From Geosiphon pyriformis (Eukaryota; Glomeromycota; Glomeromycetes; Archaeosporales; Geosiphonaceae), in assembly GCA_016748015.1 (NCBI GenBank), contig JAAOMT010000376.1:1-64000 (forward strand): a stretch of 64,000 nucleotides of DNA, read 5' to 3'. Position numbers and translations under genes: made by a program. Below, piece after piece: positions 48,766-59,740 of the stretch. The stretch's first letter is position 1; each line of letters begins with the position of its first letter. Under the pieces are notes generated by a model. That model saw only the letters and a program-made list of their open reading frames with translations. It searched no databases and was not told where the DNA came from.

Positions 48766-49282
48766 GAAACATTTGAATACTCTCATTAAATATCCAACAT
48801 GTCTGTAGCATATTTTTTTTTCTTCTATTTTAAAATCAATAGTGTTGTCACCCAACAAAATTTTTTATCATAAGTTGACCTACTATTATTATTAATAATT
48901 TCATCTAAAATTTATCTTGTGTAAAATATACAACTGCATCAATGAATTTGAATAGATCAAATAAAAAGTTTTAGCCTTTATTTAAAATGCTATAGTAGTT
49001 ATAAATATTTTCTAAAAATTTATTTATAAAAGCCTAATAAATGATAAGAATCTAGGAAAATAATTGCAAAGTTTTGCTATTGTTTGCATTCAAGGAAGAT
49101 TTAAAGAAACTTTATAATACTCTGTAAGTTTAACCTTTTGATTTTTCAATTAAAAAGTAAAGTCCTTCTAAAAGGGCGTTGGCTTTTATAAAAAATAAAA
49201 ATATTATTTAAATTAGATATTTCAATTATAAACTACATGTAATATCATACGCAGTCTTATCTTTACAGAATATTTCAGGTTG
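48766..49282. other. Intergenic sequence
   Basis: No gene recognised. Confidence 0.45.
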
Positions 49283-49700
49283 CCTCCACCCACACCATGA
49301 CCCTTAAATATAACCCTGAATTTTTCGATACAATTGAGACAATATAACTTGTACATTCATAACCCAAATTTTGTCAACCCATGTATTATCAGGAGGCCTA
49401 TTAAAGAGAGGACCAAAATCAAATTTATTAAATATTTTGGTCGCATTTTTCATTCGCTGTGACTCAAGTTTTTTCCTCGAAAATAGATTATAATTTCTTT
49501 TTCTTTTAGGTCTAGATGAATATCACCTATAGAAAGTAATTAAATCAAATTCAAAGGAAATCTAAAAAAAGTTGCATTTAAGTCTCCAGCCTGAGAATAC
49601 CTTTAAAAAAAATTTAGTTATCAATTGTACCGGGAACCTCGTTTCCAATATCAATTTTATGGCTACAGTACCCTAGTGCTATGCGGGCAAGTAAATCCCA
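49283..49700 (-). pseudogene. LipK: decayed class 3 lipase-like gene
   Basis: Three blocks on the - strand match the family in order. 49697-49631 reads LLARIALGYCSHKIDIGNEV, matching the end of exon 1, and meets a GTACAA donor. 49526 onward reads LKEKEIIIYFRGKNLSHSE and then a TGA (49450-49452) where the paralogs have Trp. About 49385-49283 reads WVDKIW and then VIFKGHGVGG (Gly codon 49294-49296). Frameshifts separate the blocks, the next donor is GC instead of GT, and the GQPRVGN and His exons are missing. The intron layout resembles LipH. Confidence 0.8.
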
Positions 49701-49875
49701 TGGCTACTTATGAGGAAGGAGAGACCTCAATAATTTTCTGCATTTTTAATGTAACTTGAGGTTTTCTTTTGTTGGATGTGAATTTAACTAATGGCTGATG
49801 TTATATTTGTTTTCTTTAGGGTTCAACTTATAAATTCAAAAGATTTGTGGGAGGTAAAAAATAATATTATCACTA

Positions 49876-49910
<35 letters not shown>

Positions 49911-50533
49911 AAATAAAAAGAATGTATAAAGTGAGGTTTTTATGAAAAACTGCTCTGAATTTTTTTTTCTGACTTTACTCAAAGAAAATTTTGTGAAATA
50001 GATTGAGATTAAATTTAAAAAATTGTTTCATTCATTATGAAAAAAAACTTATCCCATATTTTGTAGAGATTTTGTGTGCAGAAAAATTCTCTTAAAATAC
50101 AGAATATTTCTTTGAAATATTTATTTGGATTTTCATTGACGAAATTTTCACATATTTTGATTAATGCATGTATATATATCATCAATCGGGAAATTTTTAT
50201 CCTTTATTGTTTTTGGCTAAATATTAAGATTTGACAAGAAAAAAGAGATAAAATATAAACTATAGTGTTAAACCAAAACTTATTACCCACCTGATTAACT
50301 TTGGTTTCAACAAGATAATCCAAGATCACACAACTCTAAAAAAATTTTTCAAAGAAAACAAAGTTTGAATGTTGAGGTCAAGAATAAAAGGTTTGACCAA
50401 AACTAGATCATTGATCTTAAACCGTTTTGTTCAAAAAAATTGACGTGACATATCATCTGAATTTATTTTGAACCAGAAAAAAGTGTAATATATAATAAGT
50501 TATCAAAGTAAAAGCTAATTTATTTTTGCCAAA
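49701..50533. other. AT-rich intergenic sequence
   Basis: Upstream of LipK and downstream of LipG; apart from the microsatellite nothing is recognised. The upstream part of LipK exon 1 may lie here in unrecognisable form. Confidence 0.4.
49877..49912. repeat. AAAT/AAATA microsatellite
   Basis: About nine tandem AAAT units. Confidence 0.9.
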
Positions 50534-51918
50534 TCAAAAAAAATTATCGCATTGACCAAAAATAACTCCAAAATATGGTCCATGATGAGCATTGACACCA
50601 ATTCCATTTGTTCCAGCGTTGCATTCCTAAATTTTATAAAGTAGAGTCAAAATTTAATTTATCATATAACTTAAAACATTCAACACTTGCCATATTTTCA
50701 ACAGCTTTTTGTGAAGCCTTTTTTGCAGAAGAACATTTGTACACCTGATAATTTTTTTCATTTTTGATCTTTTTATCAGCTGTTTTGTCATAGCACTCAC
50801 AATCTTCAATAATCCAGTACTCAGTCTCATGATGCACGTATTTGATACCAGATTGAGATTTTTTAGGAAAATGTGGAACATAGTCATTGGTATGGGTGAC
50901 ACGAAATATTGGCATTAATGATGCTAATCTTTTAGCATAATAATCATTTCCAATCCTTGGCTGTCCAAATGTGACAACTGTGATAGAATTTATATATTTG
51001 TCGAATGGATTTTGTATTTTTATTGTCCCTAAAATCATCATTGCCAATAACATGGCATACGCTATGAGAAAGAATAAAATTCCAAAATTTAATTTCTGAA
51101 ACCATAATTATTTTAAAAAAATAAATTATGAGAGCATCACTTACCACCTCCAATACTATGACCAGTTACAACTATAGAAACGTTATTTTTAGGAATCAAT
51201 TGGCTTAATAGTAATACCTTTGCGATTAATCTATCTTTAAGTGGGGTATCAATTACTTTGTGTAAATTTGTATCAATAAGATGTGGGGGATTATCTCGAA
51301 GTTTCGTGAAATAACATTTTCTGGATTGCCATTGACTTAGCGTCAATTCAGGTCCTTTTCAGAATTTTAATAAAGCTTTTTAGAAACTTGAAAAAATTTT
51401 TAATTCATAAAATAAATTAATATATCGTACCTCGAGCGTATATTAATATATCTTGACTTTCTGGGTCCACAAAAGCGTCAGCTTTAAGAAAGATGAAGTC
51501 AGGATGAAAATATTAAAACTCAAAATATCATCTGAACTGAATAAATATCAAAGGAAAGCGGCTTACTTATTATTTGTGGACTCCCAGCTCCAATTTCGTC
51601 ACTTTTAGAACAATATGGCGTATTGGCTACATGAGCCATTCGCTTCAAAAAGGCTAAAGTCATAGGATCGGAGACTGGTACTATGGGAAATGTATTTTGC
51701 TTCAAATCGAAACCTTTTCCGCTACTGATAAATATTGGTTCTTTATGCCTTGAATCTTTAGACCAAGAGATTCCACTATCTTCTAAAGTGAGTTGTGAAG
51801 ACGTAAAATTTGATGATAATCTTTCTGCAAGTACTTGTGTATTGTCATTAAAGAGACTCATTATCAGTGTCAATATATTGTTGAAGAAAATACAGTATTT
51901 GAAATCCGAAGAAATCAT
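50534..51918 (-). CDS. LipG: class 3 lipase with intact Ser-Asp-His triad
   Basis: Five exons: 51918-51567, 51481-51431, 51354-51145, 51061-50685 and 50626-50534 (360 aa). This is the only member of the cluster with the nucleophile: TGHSIGG (Ser codon 51155-51157). After splicing it reads GHSIGGAYAMLLAM. FGQPRIGN, the catalytic Asp in HTNDYVPHFPK, HHETEYWI and the His in AHHGPYFG complete a normal lipase active site. An N-terminal hydrophobic segment and ANTPYC agree with a secreted lipase with propeptide. It should hydrolyse acylglycerols or related esters outside the cell or in the secretory route; substrate unknown. The exact end of exon 4 is uncertain because two in-frame GTTGAA donors lie 21 bases apart. 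The 51-base exon 2 is shared with LipF. Confidence 0.86.
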
Positions 51919-52179
51919 TTTTAGGAATATATTCTAAAATGTATATTCAAGTTCGCGTTAATAAAAAAAGATTTATTTAAATTATTAATTCATCAGGCTC
52001 AATACCATATTTATTATTTCTTTTCGGAATTATGATGATTAGATACTTCTGGAAAAAAATACTCGCAATAAAAGCTAACTCACTAATTTGAAAATTTTTT
52101 TTATGCAGGATTTTTGAATTAATCCTTAGGTGACGATTTTGCTGATCAGATATTATTGGAAAGGGCCGAAAGTAACAGA
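51919..52179. other. Intergenic sequence upstream of LipG
   Basis: Presumed LipG promoter; nothing else seen. Confidence 0.4.
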
Positions 52180-52960
52180 TTTTATTGATAATCAATATAA
52201 CATGTGTCATAAATTGCTCCAAAACATTTTTCTACTCCCCTTTTTAACGATCACCCATAGGATTTAGATTCGAACTACCGGTAAAGGACTTTCTCCGCAA
52301 GAAACGCCTTTAGCTTTCAACTCTTATGCTTGGGGGTCGTTATCTTTTTGAAAGGAAAGAATTCTCTAAACATGCTGTCGTAAAAGCTTAGCGTAAAACT
52401 TTGCATCAATGATACGCCGAAAACAAAATAAGCTAGTTTTTCCCTTCATACAAAACCACCAGACGCAAAAATTTTTTGTAAGATCCTTTGGTCTTTAAAG
52501 ACCTGTACCAATGTTCAATTATGTGTCAGGAACATAATTAATTGTTGTTTCTTCAGAAATCAATGTTTTTTTCCAGCTATCGTCAAAATGAAATTTAGCC
52601 CATTGGACACTTTTCTGTTTTTGAGCCTTTGTCAGCATGTGAGTAGTAATTGATAGATTTTTTGTATATCCAATCGATTTTAAATGTTTGCCAATTGTGT
52701 AATATAAGCTTTCTACTCCCTATCTATCTAGTTTAGTAGCAATTTTTCGCAGAGACACTGAATAATCTTTATGAAAATATTATTCGATACATATGCCGTA
52801 ATCTTGTGAAGAAAATTATTGCCTTTGTGTTCAATTATACTTAATTTTTTACTTTCTATCTAGGATTTTGAGACAGGCATCTTGGTGAATTTATTTGATC
52901 TCATCCCAGAAATATAATAGCTTTTGCTTGTTACGTTTCTTGACCAACAGATTCAACTCC
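52180..52960 (-). mobile_element. Tc1/mariner transposase relic (most of the gene)
   Basis: Successive - strand frames give DYSVSLRKIATKL (helix-turn-helix region), MLTKAQKQKSVQWAKFHFDD, LISEETT (first catalytic region, normally SDET), MKGKTSLFCFRRI, IDAKFYAKLL, FQKDNDP (second catalytic Asp region) and, less clearly, LWVIVKKG (third region). Many stops and shifts interrupt it. Terminal inverted repeats were not identified. It is an old, inactive copy lying upstream of LipG. Confidence 0.78.
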
Positions 52961-53305
52961 AAACGTAAAATTATACATAACATTGCAAATTAATTCTATA
53001 TTGGGAATAAAATCTTTCACATGGGTACTCAATTGGTAAAAAATGAAAAGGTTATATATGCTAAATATTTATTCTTTTTTATGAGACAAATAAAAGCGGA
53101 TATTAGTAGGGTGTAATATTATAAGCTAGTTAAAAATTTTCTATAATTAAAATTTGGTAAAAGATTTAAAGGGTTCAAATCTTTTTATAAAAAAATTGAT
53201 CAAAAAAATAATGGCCTTTGAGATATTTGAAAACAATTTCTTTGTTAAAAATAATTTCATATTAAATTTTCCAATTATTGTTAGAGAGAAAATTAAAATT
53301 GTTTT
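52961..53305. other. Intergenic sequence
   Basis: No gene recognised; a Lys/Phe-rich frame from 53154 overlaps the direct repeat and looks like chance. Confidence 0.4.
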
Positions 53306-53630
53306 CCTCTTGTCCTCTCAAAGATTTGAGATAAAATGGTTTTATTTGCTCTCATCACAATCTTTAATTTTTCTATTTTTATCTTTCTTTTTATAATATC
53401 ATAAAGAATTGAATTTAAAACAAAATTGATGTCAAAAAATTGGGAAATATGATTTTGGGATTATGTTTTCTTATGAAACAAAATATAAAATAATTCATTA
53501 ACTAACAGGTTAATAAAAATTTAGTTTTTTAAATTTTTCTTATTTTTATTCTATATAATCAAAAATGATCGAGAGCAGGAAAATTAGTTATTTCAAAAAA
53601 AAGATATCGAATAAATGAAAAAGTGAAAAA
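53306..53630 (+). repeat. Direct repeat of about 325 bases, copy 1
   Basis: Repeated at 53649-53974 with only a few differences, separated by about 18 bases. Non-coding. Confidence 0.9.
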
Positions 53631-53648
53631 ATAAAATAAAATTGTCTG

Positions 53649-53974
53649 CCTCTTGTCCTCTCAAAGATGTGAGATAAAATGGTTTTATTTGCTCTCATCA
53701 CAATCTTTAACTTTTCTATTTTTATCTTTCTTTTTATAATATCATAAAGAATTGAATTTAAAACAAAATTGATGTCAAAAAATTGGGAAATATGATTTTG
53801 GGATTATGTTTTCTTATGAAACAAAATATAAAATAATTCATTAAATAACAGGTTAATAAAAATTTAGTTTTTTAAATTTTTCTTATTTTTATTCTATATA
53901 ATCAAAAATGATTGAGAGCAGAAAAATTAGTTATTTCAAAAAAAAGGATTTCGAATAAATGAAAAAGTGAAAAA
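53649..53974 (+). repeat. Direct repeat of about 325 bases, copy 2
   Basis: Near-identical to 53306-53630; a recent tandem duplication downstream of LipH. Confidence 0.9.
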
Positions 53975-54095
53975 AAAATTTATAAACTTTTTGATTAATT
54001 GAACTTTCGTTTTAACATCTAATTTTAAGTAAGTTATGCTAATTATTCTTTAGAAAAATTTAATTTTAAAATCAAGTTTTGAAAAATTCTTATTT

Positions 54096-55664
54096 TCACC
54101 ACCATCTCTGCCACATTGGAGCGCAATAACCCATCGTAACACCAAAATATGGGCCTTTATGTTTCATATATCCAATTTCTTTTGATCCCATTTGACTAGC
54201 ATTACATTCCTAAAACATGATCAAATAATAATTTCAAAATACTTTTATTTTAATGTTACATTCAAAAATAAATAATTTCAAAAAGAGAATTTACAAATTT
54301 TTTCTACAAACCTCATTTTCTCCGGCAAAAGCTTTCTCTTCATAAAATCCATCACATTGATAAAGAATATAACTCCCGTCAATTATAATCGGTTTTCGAT
54401 CACCAGTTGCACTATTCAAACAATCACAATTCAAGAAGGATAACCAAAATTCTTGTTCATGATGATAATAGCTATCATCTCGTGGATATTGAGGAATTGG
54501 ATCAATAGTATGTGTCAAGCGGTAAACTTTCAAAAGCTGATTCACAAGTAATGCAAAAATTTTGTTTCCTATTCGTGGTTGACCATAGGTTTGAACCAAT
54601 AATTGTACACCATGTAATTCATTCATTCGACTAAATTCCGCAGCTTCAACTTCTTTATAAAATGCCAAGGCTGCCAGGACGGCGTATGCTATGATAAAAT
54701 TAGATTAAATTTATGAAAAAAAAAAACTCCCAAAAAAAAATCTGCTGAAACAACTTTCTTCAAATCTTAAAGAATAGCTGAATAAATAACTTACCACCCC
54801 CTATTCCGTGACCTGTAAAAATTACATTTGTCTTGAAATTTATTTTTCTTGGTAAATTCATTTCCCTTTTTAATTTTCTAATTTTTTGAAATAATTTTGG
54901 TAACATTAATTCTACATCTTGATAGAAAATTTTATCCACTTTCATCTCTCGAGTCGAATGAAATCCAGAATGATGATAAGTAATTAAAATATTTTCTCGT
55001 GTTTCCCACTCTTTGATCGTCATTTCTCTTCCTTTGAAAAACGCTATGATTTCGTTTTTTTGTTCGTTTATTATTACATCAACTAATTTTGAATTTAAGT
55101 ATTTAAAAATGATATGAGAATAGAGTTCAAAATGTTTTAGAAAGTGATTAAATTTCAATTAGCAAAAAAAAATTATTTTTTTAAATCACCATTAGCACCC
55201 ACTACCACTTTGCCAATTTCATTATCTGGAAGACAGTAACCATAATTTGCGAATCGTGCATAGCTTGTCAAATAATCAATGATTAAATGATCTATAACAG
55301 GATTTTTGGGAGGAGAACTAGCCGAACGACCAAAGGATCTTGGATATTCAGCAATTGAGTATGTTTGACTTTTATTATCACTTGATCTGGTTTTCGAGAA
55401 ATATTAATTTTTTTTTTAATGAAAATTTTTGATTAAAATATTTTACCTTTGAAAAAGATGATTCATTCCTCTGGTAAAATTTTTTAAATGGTTTTCCTTT
55501 TTGACCCCACTTAAAATTTTCTCTTCTTTTTGATTTAAAAATTTTTTTATCATTATCTCTTTAAGAAAACAATACATAAAAAAAAAAGTTAAAAAAATTA
55601 TCCCAAAAAGCAAACTTAATTTTCTTTTATAATTTTTATATCCTGTTCTATTAAAAAAGAACAT
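54096..55664 (-). CDS. LipH: class 3 lipase-like protein, catalytic Ser replaced by Gly
   Basis: Five exons: 55664-55447, 55386-55199, 55082-54795, 54688-54312 and 54209-54096 (394 aa), with consistent phases. A hydrophobic segment lies at about residues 15-35. ARFANYGYC, NEIIAFFKG, the elbow TGHGIGG with Gly (54805-54807), YGQPRIGN, the catalytic Asp in HTIDPIPQYPR, HHEQEFWL and the His in MKHKGPYFG follow. It is the most divergent intact member: PHFP is PQYP and the C-terminus ends in WQRWW. It has an intron in the propeptide part but lacks the intron after RG seen in LipF and LipG. Probably a secreted or anchored protein without hydrolase activity. Confidence 0.82.
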
Positions 55665-57335
55665 GATTTCAATTCTTGAAAAGATAACTGTAACAGAATT
55701 TTTTTAAAATTTATATATTAAGATATCTTTGGTATTTAGGAGAGTTTACTTTCATCCCAAATAATGGTAAACATGTTTTGACCGACTAGATCAGCCGACA
55801 AGTTTTTAATTTTTCCGTATCAGGTTGTTTTTAAAAGATAAGGTGAAATATATATATTTCCTGATGAAAATATTACACAATGATAGTCTTATATTTCGTT
55901 GGACATATAATTGAGATAATTAAAATGTTTTAAACACTTTCAAAAAATACATTTATTGTACGCTTGGTGCATTAAATTTTAAGGGTTTCTAGCGAAATGA
56001 AATTTTAGTTGTAAATTTTATAAAGTATAAGAGTTTAAAATAAATATCACAAGATTTAGAACTTCAAAGGGCTATTATAACACGGTTCAGAGACTATTTG
56101 ATTTATCAAAAGTTATTGAAAAATATAAACAACTGGGTTTTTATATTTGTTTGTGAGACGAAATTCGATTTGATCTTTTTATATATGATGTGAATAATAT
56201 TCTCTTGTCAGACAATATATGAATAAAGTTGTTAAACAAAATGATTTAATAGAATTCTTTTTTTTTTTTCACAAATAACTAATTATTTCTTTATAAACTA
56301 TGAACTCTGTAGTGAAAATAGCATAAATTTAATGTTTACACCTGAGTTTTTTTTTAAAATTTTATGTGGTTATAATATAATCACAAAATAAAAATTTTAT
56401 TCACTAATAATACTTTTTATTATTATTATTATTATTTTCATTTTGAATACTATTGTAAATAATTAATTGTAGACACACATAGTTGTTGTTTTTCTTTTCT
56501 GTTTATTTAAATATTTATTTTATAAAAATATAAAAAGATTTCAAAAATGTGTATTTTAATATGATTCATACATATATAATATCTAATAAAAAAGTTTAAA
56601 TTAAACAATATATTTAATTAAACAAATTTTTACAAATCTTTATCAAATAATATTTTAGAAAAGATTTTTTTTTCTATATACTGTATCTTAAAATAATAAG
56701 TTATTTAAAATCTCAAATTCTTTTAAGAATATAAATTTATTTTTTTATAAATTGTCATATTTTAAAAATATATTTAACCATTTTAAAACAATTATTAATC
56801 ATTAATAATATTAATATTAATAATAATATATAAAAAAATTTGTTATATATAACTTTATTTTAAAAGATCAAAAATTATTGTATAAAATTTATATATCTGT
56901 CAACCTATTTTTTGGTATACATACATCAAAAAAATTATGTTTATTAAAATCTTTTATAAAAACCTAATACTAATCGTTTAACACTATAAAAGATATTTAT
57001 TTTTATGTGTTTTTTAAATATTAAAATTTAGAAAGAAACAAATCTAAAATACTAAATACTAAATACCTGTAAACGAATTGAGAAATTAAAAACAAGAAAA
57101 TTAGAAAATAAGAATTATATATATATTAAAAAGTGAGGGTTTGAAATAAAAAATTCTTTTAAAAGTTCCCTTTCTTATTTCTAAATTTACTGTCAAAAAT
57201 TTAAAAAATCATTATTTGAAGATCAAACAATGAGTTTGTGTTAGGTCAACTTGTAAAAGACCGAGGTTTACAATTAAGACGGTTTAATCAATAATCCATT
57301 TTAATTAAGAAACTGAATTTACCCTCATTGCCTTT
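55665..57335. other. AT-rich intergenic sequence
   Basis: Microsatellite TTA near 56415-56437. The part from about 57.12 kb resembles the 3' flank of LipC near 36.43-36.6 kb. No gene recognised. Confidence 0.45.
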
Positions 57336-58767
57336 TTAAGAGAAGGAAAACTGAGTACAGTCACCGATCGTTGTACCAAAATAAGGACCAAAGTGATTAT
57401 CCCTGCTGGAGTCTGTAATTGTTTGTCCAGCGTTACATTCCTAAAAATTATTATTTATTCATAAAATAAAAATATAAAATTTTATTAAGCTTTTATAAAT
57501 TTCAGAAGAAGAAATAATTTATATTATAGATAAAATTATTTCTTCACGAACCATATTTTCCATCGCTAGATTATCACCAGGAGTCCAAAACCTTTCCCGA
57601 ATAAATTGTTGTATTCTAACTAACTTTTTTTCTTGATTATCTTCTAATTGTCCACAATCCCATATAACCTCGTCTGTGTTTTGGGAACAATTACAATCTA
57701 TTTCAATCCATATTTCTCTTTCATGATGTTGCATTATTGTGCTCTCATTTTCAATTGGAGGAAAATGTGGGAAATAATCATTGTAATGAGTTATTCTTAT
57801 AACCCTTACTATTTCATTCATCATTCTAGCAAACATAATATTTCCGACTCTTGGTTGACCCAAAGTACCAATAGAAATATCAAGTGGTAAATTTGCATCC
57901 AAAAGATTCATTATTGCAAATGATAGGCCTGTTATGGCAGCATAAGCTATTTATTTATTTTTCATTAAAAAAATGTAAGAATGAGTAAAACAATATATAA
58001 TATATGTATATATATATATATATATATACATAATATCATTTCCTCTCTTAAAAAAACTAACCGCCACCAACGCCATGTCCACAAAAAAGAATTTTTTTAT
58101 GTCCAGTCTCCTTTACTGCCACTATGACTTTTTCCAAAAGCATATTCATCAGCGATAAAACATCAAGAAACCAATCTTCATCTACTTTTACTAGGTTGTT
58201 TTTCTTCATTCCTACGACCTCAAATGTTGTAAGATTATTTTTTCTAGCTTCCCATTCTATCGTTGTCAAATCGATGCCTTTAAAAATAATAACGATTGTT
58301 TTGGTTTGGTATGAAGTTATTACATCAGCTATTATATTGTATGAATAAATAGATAAGAAAATTTTTTTAACACAAGTTAATTTGTTTCATAAATAATACT
58401 TTTTTCATAAAATACCAATGATATTATTCGGCATTGAATTCCCAAGCCCATAAAGTGGAATGCAATAAGGAATATTGGAAAGGGCAGCTATCGCTCTTAG
58501 TTCCTCAATTTCATCGTAGTTGCTAGAATTAATTGCTCTTTTCTCTGGGAACCCTTTATTACTATCATCTGATCTTTTTAAAAAAAAATTAATATTGTTA
58601 TTATCAAAATTTTTTACTGGATAATTTTTTTGCTTTATAGTTAATAAATAATTTGAAAAAGGATATGTATATTTAAGATAGTTGAAATAGTAGAAAATAT
58701 TTGCTAGAAAGATTATTGATAAGATAGAACAAATTTTCATCGATTTGAATAAAAATAACTGTTGCAT
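57336..58767 (-). CDS. LipI: class 3 lipase-like protein, catalytic Ser replaced by Gly
   Basis: Exons 58767-58416, 58328-58062, 57946-57552 and 57440-57336 (372 aa). Starts at ATG 58767, as in the paralogs, not at 58863. It has a hydrophobic segment, a shorter propeptide-like stretch than its relatives and NIPYC. The elbow is CGHGVGG with Gly coded by GGC (58072-58074). LGQPRVGN, the catalytic Asp in HYNDYFPHFPP, HHEREIWI and the His in DNHFGPYFG remain. Intron 2 carries a TA microsatellite near 58004-58030. Exon 3 matches LipJ in length (395), so LipI and LipJ form a subgroup. Hydrolytic activity not expected. Confidence 0.84.
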
Positions 58768-59740
58768 TTTTAGCGTAATCTTCCTATTCCTAAATCTACT
58801 TGAAAAGATTAGACGGATATCTTGAAAAAAGTATGCTCTTGTATTTAAAGGGAAAAGGCTCATTCAGAAGGTAGCATCGTTCCAGATTTAGAAGCATAAA
58901 TTTTCCATTAAAGTCTCACTTGATCAAATAAAAAATAAAAAATATCTAAAAAAGTAGATATTAATTAAGAATTTATACCTTACATTCACATGTATTAGAC
59001 TGTAAGTATGTCGAAATATTTATTATTTATTTATTTTATTTATTTTTTAAATTTATTCCAGGATCTTTTACTTTACCTTCAACCGATAAATACGGATAAC
59101 TTATGTATATATATATTAAAAAGGCATTAATGAATTAACTGTTTTTTTTTTTGGAATTGTGCATATACCTAACAATTTTAAATATTACACTAGTCAGTTT
59201 CGCTTTTAGGTTATTGTAATTAAAAAATTTACAAACTATAAAACTTTAACCAAAAGTATTCGAATACATTTATCTTATAACTTTTATTTTCAAGGATTAA
59301 AGATGATTTTTAAAATATATAAAATGAAATTCTGAGGTACTTAAATAACACTAAAATTAAAAAACTTTTTTTTTAGAACTATTACTTTAATAATAATAAT
59401 AATAATAATAATAAATTTACTTTTAAAGGAAGATAATAGTATAATAAAGAATTGCTTTCAAAAATTATTGCTGAAATAATACCACATCTTACTATTAAAT
59501 CCTATTATACTTCATATGAGTCGTTCAAGTATGTTTTCTTTTCTTTCAAAGTTAATTTTTTTAAGAAACCAATATTTTCACGCTTTGAATATGGTCAAGT
59601 TTAACCATTTACCTTTTACACAAGTTGAAAAACGTTATATTTCTTTTTTGAGTACCTTCTTCATGTCAATTTGGTTTACTAAATTGGGTTCAAAATATCC
59701 AAAGAACTTTTTAAAAAGGATTTAAGAAGGATGTTATTGC
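58768..59740 (-). repeat. Upstream block shared with LipC, LipD and LipE
   Basis: About 1 kb upstream of LipI resembles DNA upstream of LipC (38.1-38.9 kb), LipD (42.8-43.35 kb) and LipE (47.9-48.47 kb, inverted). This includes a strongly kept part at about 59580-59735. Short frames within it are not consistent between copies, so it looks non-coding. Confidence 0.6.

Noticed and set aside
52250-52340. tRNA-like sequence with a TTCGAAT loop
   Set aside because: Stems do not pair well, and the same bases read as the DNDP to IVKKG part of the Tc1 transposase.
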